A stretch of DNA of 28,822 bases from the NCBI GenBank assembly GCA_009731375.1, contig BJOX01000202.1:783531-812352 (forward strand), read 5' to 3'. This document shows positions 15,487 through 28,217 of this stretch, piece after piece. This stretch comes from Paulinella micropora. Lineage: Eukaryota; Cercozoa; Imbricatea; Euglyphida. The notes beneath the pieces are model-generated. The model searched no databases and was not told where the DNA came from. It saw nothing but the letters and a program-made list of their open reading frames with translations. Position 1 is the stretch's first letter. Each line of letters begins with the position of its first letter. Position numbers and translations under genes: made by a program.

Positions 15487-16934
15487 TTAATGAGTAAGGA
15501 CATGACAAGACTTGCAGTATGTTATTAATACTACTGAGACAACCAACTTGATCACCATCAGCAGATTAATTATTATGGAAATGAAATAGGAACGAGAATC
15601 ATATATATATATATATATATATATATTAATATATTATATTATTACTGTGGACATTCAAGTGGCAAAACTTCCAATCAAATTTGAATTAGTGTTCAGATTT
15701 TGAATTAGTGGTTAGAAATATAATTAATTGTCAGATATTTGATTAGTGGTAGGAAGTCAAATTAGTAGTGGGATTTCAACCGAACTAATTATTAATTTTT
15801 AAACTTGAAAAAAAATTTATTAGCAGGTCCGGCGCAGAGAATCATAGTATTAATATTAATAATATTAATATAAATAATGCTCGCTGAGGCTCGGCACCGT
15901 TTATTAATACAAAACACTGAGAATTGAACTGAACACAACTAAAATGAAAATCATAAATCATATTAATATTAATATTAATAACATTACTAAGCAACATTAA
16001 TATTATTAATACTTAGTATATAAACCCAATTATCAGTATTATATATAATAATATTAATTAATATTTATAATTCAACTGTATTTATACATACTTTTACACA
16101 AACACTTTAATAAGAAAATACTTTCCACTCGCAGTGATGAGTGGGAAGTCAACGTTACCCGGAGTTATCGTTACCTGAGTAGTTTGATTTGTGATAAGGA
16201 TGAAAAATAAAAATTCCACTTAATTATTTAGTTATACAGCGGACATTATAGTTTGCTACTCTAGTGGCAGTACTATGATTAACTTAATGAGTCTTAGTAG
16301 AAATTTCTAGATGACTAGTAATCGCTGTGATACAATCATTATATTTACCTCTACCTTAGTTAGGTAACGCTTATCTTAATTTTGTGATTTTTCGTTCTGT
16401 AGTTCTCAGAAATCACATTATTAAATTTCCTTCCCTTACTAAGTTTGGTAACTTTACTAGACAGGACCGGTGGCCCGTGACTCTGAAAGAAGTAGGTAAA
16501 GGCCTCCATAGATTAGCATGCTGAGTTGATCAAAGGTTATGAGCTTTGAGGCAGATAAGTGAGTTCTGAGTTCAGCTTCTCACTGAAGCAAACCCTGAGT
16601 GCCAATACCCATCTCAGATGGAAGCAATCATCTAGATCATGATCTGAGAGAATATTCTGACTTTAGATAGTCGGCCCGCAGGGCATTGAGGTTTGAAACG
16701 GATTCCGTCCCCGATGAAAAAATTATTGACTTTTTTGCACAATGTTAAACAAAATTGAGCAACTTTCTGGGTAAAACGCGGAAGCCGGCCAGAGTGGGTA
16801 AAATGAGGAAGCCGGCCTAATTTAAGCATGTTCGTCTTTGCAAAAGCCGACCGAGACGAGGATGAGATGTGGAAAGTAAGTTACGGCACGGTTCTGGGGT
16901 TTGTGGGTTGTGAATAACCATGTCTTATCTCAAG
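15487..16934. other. AT-rich intergenic region without a gene
   Basis: Contains an AT dinucleotide run (15599-15626), degenerate ATTAGTGGT words (15681-15790), and many ATTAAT/AATATT palindromes (15845-16060). An inverted repeat CTTTCCACTC / GAGTGGGAAG lies near 16122-16149. A two-copy repeat GGGTAAAA-x-GCGGAAGCCGGCC / GGGTAAAATGAGGAAGCCGGCC lies near 16770-16820. No coding sequence was recognised on either strand. Confidence 0.6.
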
Positions 16935-17203
16935 AGTGTGTGTTGTGTGTTGTGCGTGTGTTGTGCGTGTGTTATGCGTGTGTGATGTGTGTGATGTGTG
17001 TGTGTGTGTGTGTTGTGTGTATGTTGTGTGTGTGAGTGTTTGTGTGTGTGTGTGTGTTGTGTGTGTGTGTGTTGTGTGTGTGTGTGTGTGTGGTGTTTTG
17101 TGTGTGTGTGAGTTGTGTGTGTGTGTGTGTGTGTGTGTGTTTGTGTTGTGTGTGTGTGTGTGTGTGTGTGTGTTGTGTGTTGTGTGTGTTGTGTGTGTGT
17201 TTG

Positions 17204-17242
<39 letters not shown>

Positions 17243-18428
17243 GTGTGTGTGTGCGTATGTGTGCGTGTGTGTTGTGTGTGTGTGTGTTGTGTGTGTGTTT
17301 NNNNNNNNNNNNNNNNNNNNNNNNNNNNNNNNNNNNNNNNNNNNNNNNNNNNNNNNNNNNNNNNNNNNNNNNNNNNNNNNNNNNNNNNNNNNNNNNNNNN
17401 NNNNNNNNNNNNNNNNNNNNNNNNNNNNNNNNNNNNNNNNNNNNNNNNNNNNNNNNNNNNNNNNNNNNNNNNNNNNNNNNNNNNNNNNNNNNNNNNNNNN
17501 NNNNNNNNNNNNNNNNNNNNNNNNNNNNNNNNNNNNNNNNNNNNNNNNNNNNNNNNNNNNNNNNNNNNNNNNNNNNNNNNNNNNNNNNNNNNNNNNNNNN
17601 NNNNNNNNNNNNNNNNNNNNNNNNNNNNNNNNNNNNNNNNNNNNNNNNNNNNNNNNNNNNNNNNNNNNNNNNNNNNNNNNNNNNNNNNNNNNNNNNNNNN
17701 NNNNNNNNNNNNNNNNNNNNNNNNNNNNNNNNNNNNNNNNNNNNNNNNNNNNNNNNNNNNNNNNNNNNNNNNNNNNNNNNNNNNNNNNNNNNNNNNNNNN
17801 NNNNNNNNNNNNNNNNNNNNNNNNNNNNNNNNNNNNNNNNNNNNNNNNNNNNNNNNNNNNNNNNNNNNNNNNNNNNNNNNNNNNNNNNNNNNNNNNNNNN
17901 NNNNNNNNNNNNNNNNNNNNNNNNNNNNNNNNNNNNNNNNNNNNNNNNNNNNNNNNNNNNNNNNNNNNNNNNNNNNNNNNNNNNNNNNNNNNNNNNNNNN
18001 NNNNNNNNNNNNNNNNNNNNNNNNNNNNNNNNNNNNNNNNNNNNNNNNNNNNNNNNNNNNNNNNNNNNNNNNNNNNNNNNNNNNNNNNNNNNNNNNNNNN
18101 NNNNNNNNNNNNNNNNNNNNNNNNNNNNNNNNNNNNNNNNNNNNNNNNNNNNNNNNNNNNNNNNNNNNNNNNNNNNNNNNNNNNNNNNNNNNNNNNNNNN
18201 NNNNNNNNNNNNNNNNNNTGTGTGTGTGTGTTGTGTGTGTGTGTGTGTTGTGTGTGTGTGTGTGTGTGTTGTGTGTGTGTGTCTGTGTGTGAGTGTGTGT
18301 GTGTCTGTGTGGGTGGGTGTGTGTGTGTGGTGTGTGTGTGTGTGTGTCTGTGTGTGTCTGTGTGTGTGTGTGTGGGTGGGTGGGTGTGTGTGTGTGTGGG
18401 TGGGCGTGTGTGTGTGTGTGGGTGTGTA
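16935..18428. repeat. TG/TTG microsatellite with 918-bp assembly gap
   Basis: TG-dominated DNA at 16935-17300 and 18219-18428, with N from 17301 to 18218. Long frames through it (Cys/Val or Thr/His) are artefacts. The right part contains GGTG/TCTG variants. The reverse-strand gene at 18429-20967 runs directly into it. Confidence 0.95.
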
Positions 18429-20967
18429 GTTGGAAACGGATCCCCCTGTCCACGACATTAAGACTAAGAAAGCCCAGCATCGCCCACGCGGTGTTATCCC
18501 CAGCGCCGTCCCACTCAAGATATAATTTCCAAGCTGGCATAGTGCGAGTATTCCAAAGCTCCCAATGTAAAAGTGCAGCAAGCATGGTAATATTGCTTCG
18601 CACTGTGTTCTACAGCACCTTCGAATGAAGTGTGTATTGGTCGTGTAGCAGGTATTAATACCCACACAAAGTCTAAAGACAATTTTTCCTTTGAAGTCTT
18701 TGGCGGCACGACGGCATGATGGGATTTTCACAGGCGGCTTCATGTCTGCGGATATGACAGTCGCAGCAAAGTCTGCTGGCGCTCCCTTCTTGCGCTGCAT
18801 GCTTGCAACGCGGCACGCCCTGTGAATCTTATGATGATAATTGTTACGGCTGCGCCATCGCTGAGCTTCCGCTTCACTCTTGAAACCTTGATCATGCTGA
18901 GCAGTAAGCTCCGTGCAGATCTCACATTTTGAGAAGTCTCCATCTGGAACATAAACATGTAAATTGATTAATAGTTTTAGAAATAGTACTAAGGTCTGAG
19001 ATATTAATGCATACATACTATAATAGTATTAGTACCTCTGACAAACTTGACGTTAGAAAAATCCGCGCGCCAAACTTTGTTGATAATGTCGTCTGTCGGA
19101 GGAGCATCTGGATTAATTCGTTGAGAGCAACTGAACCGGAAACACATATCCTTCCAATTGTCTTTGACATACTGCTGAACTCCAGCGTCCTGAGCCATTT
19201 GTTGCATCATCCATATACCATCGCTGCAGATCTCCTGATAACTCGTTGTGAATTTTTCACAAAGCAAAACTGCTACCAAATCTTCCGTCTCAGGAGTCGC
19301 TGATGATTTTTTGGCAAACACCTTCATATTGTTTGCCAGAAGCTTGTGTGCTCGTGACAAAACTGCGTTACTGATGCCGTTGATGCGCTGCCAAGCTGCT
19401 CTGCAGACAGGCTCCGTCTGGTACATATATTGAAACGATCTATTTTTCGTTTGAAAAGTTTCAAGCTGGGAAGCTGTCCAAGTGTAAAACTCACCAAAGG
19501 AGGATGAAGCATTCTTCGTTCGCGCATGTAGAACATCACGTGTGTCAATGAACGCGTAACACTTCCACTTTTGACAGCACACAGACTTTACTTCCCTATT
19601 CAGGTCGGCGAAGGTCATCTCCAACAGTTTCTGAAGCGCGCACGGTCTCTGCAACTTTACGACCCCTTTGGTGCGGCCTTTCATTCTGTATGAACGTGTA
19701 GGATTCTTGCGTGGTCTGCTTACAGGAACTGGTGACAATCTCATGATGTTATACAGCAGCTCATGAGATTCCATCAACTCATCGATGTTGTATGTAATAC
19801 TTGATCCTTCCGCATTATCCACGTCGACCAGAGGAGGAAGCCATCTAGGATCGATAGATTCAGGACCGCAATTCGAATCAGTATCTGACACATCGTCGTC
19901 GATGTTCTAAACAAGCAAGATTGACATTATAGCAACTTCCGCGATGCAAGCAAGCAAAACAAAAATATAGTGTTACCAAAGAGCTTGTGGGACCATAGTC
20001 TCGAGCTGTCGCAGCCACTACTATCTACTCTTTTGAGAGGAATACTGTGTGGCTCCTCCCTCTGATCGACGTTAGCATCGACGTCAGTACCAAAACCTAG
20101 AAATGAGAAATTTCTTAGACTAATAGTCATTAACAAGTTCATTTATTTATTATCTTTTTATTACTAGAGCTTGATGTTTCTGTGACAACTGTGATGGTGC
20201 TCTCCCTGCGCAGAAAAGTATTTCCACTATCCGAAATCGAAGACACGCTGTTAAGAAGCTTGATTTTCTCTTCGGTTGTAATAGATGATGACTTTGACAG
20301 CACTCGCGTTTCATCAGAACTAATACTGTGAACTGATCCTAGAAGCGCAATCTTTGCTTCATGCTGCAACGAAATTGACTTCAGGGGAAGCGGATGTTCT
20401 TGTTCAGGGATTATAAAACACAGAGGACCGTTATCAGTCTCGTAAAAAATAAACACTGGAATTTTAGCTTTTTCGTTAGCCACATGTTGCAACCAGACCG
20501 GGTGTGCATCGGATGGTAGCGTAGCAATGTCTCGATCAGGATTAGGCGTGTAATAAAGTAAAATCTCTTGATCTTTAGCTATAGCAGTGCTAACAGTCAC
20601 TATCGGAGTCCCCTTGCTGACCTGCAACAATATTCATGCAATAATCCAATTTATGCACGCGTGTATTATGAATTCATGAATGAATATAAGACAAAGTTAT
20701 AATATGGCGTGAATGTATGTAACTACTAACCTATACTGCATCATAATTTGCCTTCACGTTTGGCCTGCAAATGTCATCGTCCAGCTTGTTGAACTCTTGC
20801 GCTGAAGAGTTGATCAGATGCATAGCATTCCTGCTCGATTGGTTGAGAAATGTAATTGGGTGCATGCCTGTTTGCAGGGAAATCCTAATTTTCAGTGTAA
20901 AATGATCTGAAAATGCAGCACGATCCTTAACATGTAAAGGCTGTCCTCCCGGTTTAAGTAGCCCAAG
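18429..20967 (-). CDS. Multi-exon gene: SET-like exons joined to a DUF7869-like region, both ends incomplete
   Basis: Exons on the reverse strand with GT...AG introns and matching phases: 20967-20737, 20621-20165, 20096-19977, 19884-19036, 18943 to about 18662, and about 18609-18429. The first two exons show the end of a SET methyltransferase fold: AMHLINSSAQEFNKLDDDI, CRPNVKANYDA, then after an intron PIVTVSTAIAKDQEILLYY. The usual NHS of SET is NSS here, so activity is doubtful. A Ser-rich linker follows. Exon four has FGEFYTWTASQLETF and KVWRADFSNVKFVR; exon five starts DGDFSKCEICTEL and has YHHKIHRACR and ISADMKPPVK. The last exon has PAWKLYLEWDGAGDNTAWAM and FLSLNVVDRGI, corresponding to the DN...FL.LV..GIF core of DUF7869-like proteins. 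The frame then meets the CA repeat, so the C-terminal GHTH-type motif is missing. The fifth junction is weak. Upstream exons are not in view. Confidence 0.65.
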
Positions 20968-21068
20968 CTGGAATGAAGGAAGAATGTATCAGCAAAAACT
21001 CCGTAACCACCACAACGGTGTGCTACATATGGGCGCCTTGGCAACCCTCAGCATGCCTCACCTAGCGG

Positions 21069-21400
21069 GAGAAGAAGAAGAAGAAGAAGAAGAAGAAGAA
21101 GAAGAAGAAGAAGAAGAAGAAGAAAGAAGAAGAAGAAAGAAGAAGAAGAAAGAAGAAGAAGAAGGAAGAAGAAGGAAGAAGAAGAAGGAAGAAGGAAGAA
21201 GAAGAAGAAGAAGAAGAAGAAGAAGAAAGAAGAAGAAAGAAGAAGAAAGAAGAAGAAAGAAGAAGAAAGAAGAAGAAAGAAGAAGAAAGAAGAAGAAAGA
21301 AGAAGAAAGAAGAAGAATAAGAACAAGAAGAAGAAGAAGAAAGAAGAAGAAGAAGAAGAAGAAGAAGAAGAAGAAGAAGAAGAAGAAGAAGAAAAAGAAG
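21069..21400. repeat. GAA trinucleotide array
   Basis: GAA/GAAA repeats, a purine strand of about 330 bp. It abuts the foldback structure exactly at 21401. Frames through it are poly-Glu/Lys/Arg artefacts. Confidence 0.95.
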
Positions 21401-21535
21401 GATACTTGCACGATCTATAATTACTTCCTTGTGATACAAACTCTGCATGAATTTTTGTCAAGACTTACAAACATGATTGCAAAAATTCATGCAGAGTTTG
21501 TATCAAAGGAAGTAATTATAGATCGTGCAAGTATC
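21401..21535. repeat. Foldback hairpin 1
   Basis: Arms 21401-21457 and 21480-21535 are inverted copies differing by one inserted base. The spacer is 22 bp. The arm runs from GATACTTGCACGATCTATAA to CTCTGCATGAATTTTTG. Confidence 0.95.
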
Positions 21536-21742
21536 ATTCCCGATCCTTCCAAGGTCCAGAAGGATAGGGAATGATGTTCTTTTTTTTACATAAAATGCTC
21601 TGTTGAGAAAACTCTGCATGAATTTTTGTCAAGAATGTCTGTCTTGACAAAAATTCATGCAGAGTTTTCTCCACAGAGCATTTTATGTTAAAAAAAAGAA
21701 TTCCATTCCCGATCCTTCTGGACCTTGGAAGGATCGGGTATG
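21535..21742. repeat. Foldback hairpin 2
   Basis: Arms 21535-21634 and 21642-21742 (about 100 bp each) are inverted copies with a few mismatches, around a 7-bp loop. Each outer end holds a further small palindrome, CCCGATCCTTC / GAAGGATCGGG type. The inner arm shares CTCTGCATGAATTTTTGTC with hairpin 1. Confidence 0.95.
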
Positions 21743-21795
21743 CTACTTGCACGATCTATAATTGTTTCCTCTTAATAAAAATCATGCACAAAGTT
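21743..21795. repeat. Third, decayed copy of the hairpin-1 arm
   Basis: CTACTTGCACGATCTATAAT at 21743 repeats the outer part of hairpin 1, then diverges (TTTCCTC..., ATCATGCACAAAGTTTT). No partner arm is seen. Confidence 0.7.
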
Positions 21796-22149
21796 TTGTT
21801 AGACCCCCCATTCCATTTTCAACGACTAGTGGCACCACCTTTTTGACCTTCCACTGTTTCGTCCTTTCTTTTTGAATTTATGATCGTGTTTGCTTTGCAA
21901 AACAATTGAATAGGATCATCTCATTTCGTGTTTTGCAAACTTTAGGACCATCTGTGACCGCTGGTATGCACAAGAAACATATTGCAAAGAGCTTGGAAAC
22001 CATTCGCAAAAACTCGCGGAGGAAAATCTTTCTCACTATCAACTGATCCACAGAGGAGCTGTCGTTTGATAGTGTGGAGATTCTAACCGCAGTGTTTGCC
22101 AAGAATGATCTGGTAAGATTGTTTGCCTGCGTCTGTTTAATATTACTGT
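21796..22149 (+). other. Unique DNA with a possible exon end
   Basis: Two overlapping plus-strand frames look protein-like: FRTICDRWYAQETYCKELGN in one and, after a stop, STEELSFDSVEILTAVFAKN in the other. The second ends at a good splice donor (CTG|GTAAGA near 22112). This may be a decayed exon; no family is recognised. Confidence 0.25.
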
Positions 22150-22697
22150 CTGTCTTCTCTTCTCTTCTCTTCTCTTCTCCTCTCCTTCTCTTCTCTTCAA
22201 TTCTCTTTTCTTTTTCTTTCTTCTTCTTCTTCTTCTTCTTCTTCTTCTTCTTCTTCTTCTTCTTCTTCTTCTTCTTCTTCTTCTTCTTCTTCTTCTTCTT
22301 CTTCTTCTTCTTCTTCTTCTTCTTCTTCTTCTTCTTCTTCTTCTTCTTCTTCTTCTTCTTCTTCTTCTTCTTCTTCCTAACTAAGTTCTTCTTCTTTTTC
22401 TTCTTACATACATACATACATACATATCTTCCTACTCCTCCTCCTCTTCTTCTTCTTTTGCTTCTTCTTCTTCTTCTTCTCCTTCTTCTTCTTCTTCTTC
22501 TTCTTCTTCTTCTTCTTCTTCTTCTTCTTCTTCTTCTTCTTCTTCTTCTTCTTCTTCTTCTTCTTCTTCTTCTTCTTCTTTCTTCTTCTTTCTTCTTCTT
22601 TCTTCTGTCTTCTTCTTTCTTCTTCTTTCTTCTTCCTCTTCCTCTTCCTCTTCCTCTTCCTCTTCTTCTTCTTCTTCTTCTTCTTCTTCTTCTTCTT

Positions 22698-22728
<31 letters not shown>

Positions 22729-23373
22729 TTCTTCTTTCTTCTTCTTCTTCTTCTTCTTCTTCTTCTTCTTCCTCTTCCTCTTCCTCTTCATCTTCTTCTT
22801 CTGCTTCTTCTTCTTCTTCTTCTTCTTCTTTTTCTTCTTCTTTCTTCTTCTTCTTTCTACTTCTTCCTACTTCTTCTTCTTCTTCTTCTTCCTCTTCCTC
22901 TTCTTCTTCTTCTTCTTCTTCTTCTTCTTTCTTCTTCTTCTTCTTCTTCTTCTTCTTCTTCTTCTTCTTCTTCTTCTTCTTCTTCCTCTTCCTCTTCCTC
23001 TTCCTCTTCTTCTTCTTCTTCTTCTTTCTTCTTTCTTCTTTCTTCTTCTTCTTCTTCTTCTTCTTCTTCTTCTTCTTCTTCTTCTTCTTTTTCTTTTTCT
23101 TTTTCTTTCTTCTTCTTTTTTTTTCTTCTTTTCTTTCTTTCTTTCTTTCTTCTTCTTCTTCTTCTTCTTCTTCTTTCTATTCCTCTTCCTCTTCCTCTTC
23201 CTCTTCTTCTTCTTCTTCTTCTTCTTCTTCTTCTTTTTCTTCTTTCTTCTTCTTCTTCTTCTTCTTCTTCTTCTTCTTCCTCTTCCTCTTCCCCTCTTCC
23301 TCTTCTTCTTCTTCTTCTTCTTCTTCTTCTTCTTCTTCTTTCTTCCTCTTCTTCTTCTTCTTCTTCTTCTTCT

Positions 23374-23412
<39 letters not shown>

Positions 23413-23609
23413 TCCTCTTCCTCTTCCTCTTCCTCTTCTTCTTTTCTTCTTCTTTTCTTCTTCTTCTTCTTTCTTCTTCTTTCTTCTTCTTCTTTCTTCT
23501 TCTTCTTCTTCTTCTTCTTCTTCTTCTTCTTCTTCTTCTTCTTCTTCCTCTTCCTCTTCCTCTTCTTCTTTTTCTTATTCTTTTTTTTTCTTCTTGATTT
23601 TCTTCTTCT

Positions 23610-23648
<39 letters not shown>

Positions 23649-25192
23649 TCTTCTTCTTCTTCTTTCTTCTTTCTTCTTCTTCTTCTTCTTCTTCTTCTTC
23701 TTCCTCTTCCTCTTCCTCTTCCTCTTCCTCTTCTTCTTCTTTTGCTTCTTCTTCTTCTTCTTCTTCTTCTTCTTCTTCTTCTTCTTCTTCTTCTTCTTCT
23801 TCTTCTTCTTCTTCTTCTTCTTCTTTTTCTTCTTTCTTCTTCTTTCTTCTTCTTCTTTCTTCTTCTTCTTCTTCTTCTTCTTCTTCTTCTTCTTCTTCTT
23901 CTTCTTCTTCTTCTTCTTCCTCTTCCTCTTCTTCTTCTTCTTCTTCTTCTTTCTTCTTCTTCTTCTTCTTCTTCTTCTTCTTCTTCTTCTTCTTCTTCTT
24001 CTTCTTCCTCTTCCTCTTCCTCTTGTTCTTCTTCTTCTTCTTTCTTCTTTCTTCTTTCTTCTTTTTCTTCTTCTTCTTTTTCTTTTTTTTTCTTCTTCTT
24101 TTTTTTTCTTTTTCTTCTTTTCTTTCTTTCTTTCTTTCTTTTTATTCTTCTTCTTCTTCCTCTTCTTCTTACTCTTCCTCTTCCTCTTCCTCTTCTTCTT
24201 CTTCTTCTTCTTCTTTTTCTTCTTTCTTCTTCTTCTTCTTCTTTCTCTTCTTCTTCTTCCTCTTCCTCTTCCTCTTCTTCTTCTTCTTCTTCTTTCTTGT
24301 TTCTTCTTCTTCTTCTTCTTTCTTCCTCTTCTTCTTCTTCTTCTTGTTCTTCTTCTTCTTCTTCTTCCTCTTCCTCTTCTTCTTCCTCTTCCTCTTCTTC
24401 TTCTTCTTCTTCTTCTTTTCTTCTTCTTCTTCTTCTTTCTTCTTCTTCTTTCTTCTTCTTCTTTCTTCTTCTTCTTCTTCTTCTTCTTCTTCTTCTTCTT
24501 CTTCTTCTTCTTCTTCCTCTTCCTCTTCTTCTTCTTCTTCTTCTTCTTCTTCTTCTTCTTCTTTTTTTCTTGATCTTCTTCTTCTTCTTCTTCTTTTTCT
24601 TCTTTCTTCTTCTTTCTTCTTCTTCTTTCTTCTTCTTCTTCTTCTTCTTCTTCTTCTTCTTCTTCTTCTTCTTCTTCTTCTTCTTCTTCTTCTTCTTCCT
24701 CTTCCTCTTCCTCTTCTTCTTCTTCTTCTTCTTTCTTCTTTCTTCTTTCTTCTTTTTCTTCTTCTTCTTTTTCTTTTTTTTTCTTCTTCTTTTTTTTTCT
24801 TTTTCTTCTTTTCTTTCTTTCTTTCTTTCTTTTTATTCTTCTTCTTCTTCCTCTTCTTCTTACTCTTCCTCTTCCTCTTCCTCTTCTTCTTCTTCTTCTT
24901 CTTTCTTGTTTCTTCTTCTTCTTCTTCTTTCTTCCTCTTCTTCTTCTTCTTCTTGTTCTTCTTCTTCTTCTTCTTCCTCTTCCTCTTCTTCTTCCTCTTC
25001 CTCTTCCTCTTCTTCTTCTTCTTCTTTTCTTCTTCTTCTTCTTCTTTCTTCTTCTTCTTTCTTCTTCTTCTTTCTTCTTCTTCTTCTTCTTCTTCTTCTT
25101 CTTCTTCTTCTTCTTCTTCTTCTTCTTCTTCTTCTTTTTTTCTTGATCTTCTTCTTCTTCTTCTTCTTTTTCTTCTTTCTTCTTCTTCTTCT

Positions 25193-25262
<70 letters not shown>

Positions 25263-25314
25263 TCTTCTTTCTTCTTCTTCTTCTTATTCTTCTTATTCTT
25301 CTTCTTCTTTTTTT

Positions 25315-25348
<34 letters not shown>

Positions 25349-25799
25349 TCCTCTTCTTCTTCTTCTTCTTCTTCTTTTCTTCTTCTTCTTCTTCTTTTTT
25401 CTTCTTCTTCTTTCTTCTTCTTCTTTCTTCTTCTTCTTCTTCTTCTTCTTCTTCTTCTTCTTCTTCTTCCTCTTCCTCTTCCTCTTCTTCTTCTTCTTCT
25501 TCTTCTTCTTCTTCTTCTTCTTCTTTTTCTTTTTTCTTGATCTTCTTCTTCTTCTTCTTCTTCTTCTTCTTCTTCTTCTTCTTCTTCTTCTTCTTCTTCT
25601 TCTTCTTCTTCTTCTTCTTCTTCCTCTTCCTCTTCTTCTTCTTCTTCTTTCTTCTTCTTCTTTCTTCTTCTTCTTCTTCTTCTTCTTCTTCTTCCTCTTC
25701 GTCTTCTTCTTCTTCTTCTTCTTCTTCTTCTTCTTCTTCTTCTTCTTCTTCTTCTTCTTCTTCTTCTTCTTCTTTCTTCTTCTTTCTTCTTCTTCTTCT

Positions 25800-25846
<47 letters not shown>

Positions 25847-25859
25847 TTCNNNNNNNNNN

Positions 25860-25893
<34 letters not shown>

Positions 25894-25914
25894 TCTTCTT
25901 CTTCTTCTTTTTCT

Positions 25915-25948
<34 letters not shown>

Positions 25949-26454
25949 TCCTCTTCTTCTTCTTCTTCTTCTTCTTTTCTTCTTCTTCTTCTTCTTCTTC
26001 TTCTTCTTTCTTCTTCTTCTTTCTTCTTCTTCTTTCTTCTTCTTCTTCTTCTTCTTCTTCTTCTTCTTCTTCTTCTTCTTCTTCTTCTTCCTCTTCCTCT
26101 TCTTCTTCTTCTTCTTCTTCTTCTTCTTCTTTTTCTTTTTTCTTGATCTTCTTCTTCTTCTTCTTCTTCTTCTTCTTCTTCTTCTTCTTCTTCTTCCTCT
26201 TCCTCTTCCTCTTCCTCTTCTTCTTCTTTTTCTTTCTTCTTCTTCTTTTTCTTTCTTTCTTTCTTTCTTCTTCTTCTTCTTCTTCTTCCTCTTCCTCTTC
26301 CTCTTCCTCTTCTTCTTCTTCTTCTTTCTTCTTCTTCTTCTTCTTCTTCTTCTTCTTCTTCTTCTTCTTCTTCTTTCTTCTTCCTCTTCCTCTTCCTCTT
26401 TCTTCTTCTTTCTTTCTCTTCCTCTTCTTCTTCTTTTTCTTTCTTCTTCTTCTT

Positions 26455-26485
<31 letters not shown>

Positions 26486-26721
26486 TTCTTCTTCTTCTTC
26501 TTCTTCTTCTTCTTCTTCTTCTTCTTCTTCTTCTTCTTCTTCTTCTTTCTTCTTCTTCTTCTTCTTCTTCTTCTTCTTCTTCTTCTTCTTCTTCTTCTTC
26601 TTCTTCTTCTTCTTCTTCTTCTTCTTCTTCTGCTTCTTCTTCTTTTTCTTCTTTCATCCTTCCATCCTTTCTTTCTGTCTTTCTTTCTGTCTTTCTTTCT
26701 GTCTTTCTTTCTGTCTTTCTG

Positions 26722-26761
<40 letters not shown>

Positions 26762-26995
26762 TCCTTGTTTCTTTCTTTCTTTCCTTTCTTTCCTTTCTCG
26801 GTCTCTTCTTCTTCTTCTTCTTCCTCTTCCTCTTCTTCTTCTTCTTCTTCTTCTTCTTCTTCTTCTTCTTCTTCTTTCTTCTTTTTCTTCTTCTTCTTCT
26901 TCTTCTTCTTCTTCTTCTTCTTCTTCTTCTTCTTCTTCTTCTTCTTCTTCTTTCTTCTTCTTCTTCTTCTTCTTCTTCTTCTTCTTTCTTCTTCT

Positions 26996-27029
<34 letters not shown>

Positions 27030-27194
27030 TCCTCTTCCTCTTCCTCTTCTTCTTCTTCTTATTATTATTATTATTATTATTCTTTTTCTTTTTCTTTCTT
27101 CTTCTTCTTCTTCTTCCTCTTCCTCTTCCTCTTCCTCTTCCTATTCCTCTTCCTCTTCTTCTTCTTCTTCTTCTTCTTCTTCTTCTTCTTCTTG

Positions 27195-27239
<45 letters not shown>

Positions 27240-27254
27240 TTCTTCTTCTTCTTT

Positions 27255-27285
<31 letters not shown>

Positions 27286-27719
27286 TTCTTCTTTCTTCTT
27301 TCTTTCTTCTTCTTCTTCTACTTCTTCTTGTTCCTCTTCCTCTTCCTCTTCCTCTTCTTCTTTCTCTTCTTCCTCATCTTCTTCTTCTTCTTCTTCTTCT
27401 TCTTCTTCTTCTTCTTCTTCTTCTTCTTCTTCTTCTTTCTTCTTCTTCTTCTTCTTCTTCTTCTTCTTCTTCTTCTTCTTCTTCTTCTTCTTCTTCTTCT
27501 TCTTCTTCTTCTTCTTCTTCTTCTTCTTCTTCTTCTTCTTTCTTCTTCTTCTTCTTCTTCTTCTGCTTCTTCTTCTTCTTCTTCTTTCTTCTTCTTTCTT
27601 CTTCTTCTTTCTTCTTCTTCTTCTTCTTCTTCTTCTTCTTCTTCTTCTTCTTCTTCTTCCTCTTCCTCTTCCTCTTCTTCTTCTTCTTTTTTCTTTTTCT
27701 TTCTTCTTCTTCTTCTCCT

Positions 27720-27758
<39 letters not shown>

Positions 27759-28074
27759 TCCTCGTCTTCTTCTTCTTCTTCTTCTTCTTCTTCTTCTTCT
27801 TCTTCTTCTTTCTTCTTCTTCTTCTTCTTCTTCTTCTTCTTCTTCTTCTTCTTTCTTCTTCTTTCTTCTTCCTCTTCCTCTTCCTTTTCCTCTTATTATT
27901 ATTATTATTATTATTATTCTTTTTCTTTTTCTTTCTTCTTCTTCTTCTTATTCTTCTTCTTCCTCTTCCTCTTCCTCTTCCTATTCCTCTTCTTCTTCTT
28001 CTTCTTCTTCTTCTTCTTCTTCTTTTTCTTCTTTCTTCTTTCTTTTTTCTTCTTCTTCTTCTTCTTCTTCTTTT

Positions 28075-28127
<53 letters not shown>

Positions 28128-28170
28128 TTCTTCTTCTTCTTCTTCTTCCTCTTCCTCTTCCTCTTCCTCT

Positions 28171-28217
<47 letters not shown>

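Noticed and set aside
16881-19016. Very long frames across the TG array and its gap, on both strands
   Set aside because: They consist of Cys/Val or Thr/His repeats and N; only the part above 18429 has real coding signal.
22074-26657. Frames of 450-650 residues of Phe/Ser/Leu or Glu/Lys/Arg
   Set aside because: Stop-free only because TTC/CTT repeats contain no stop codons.
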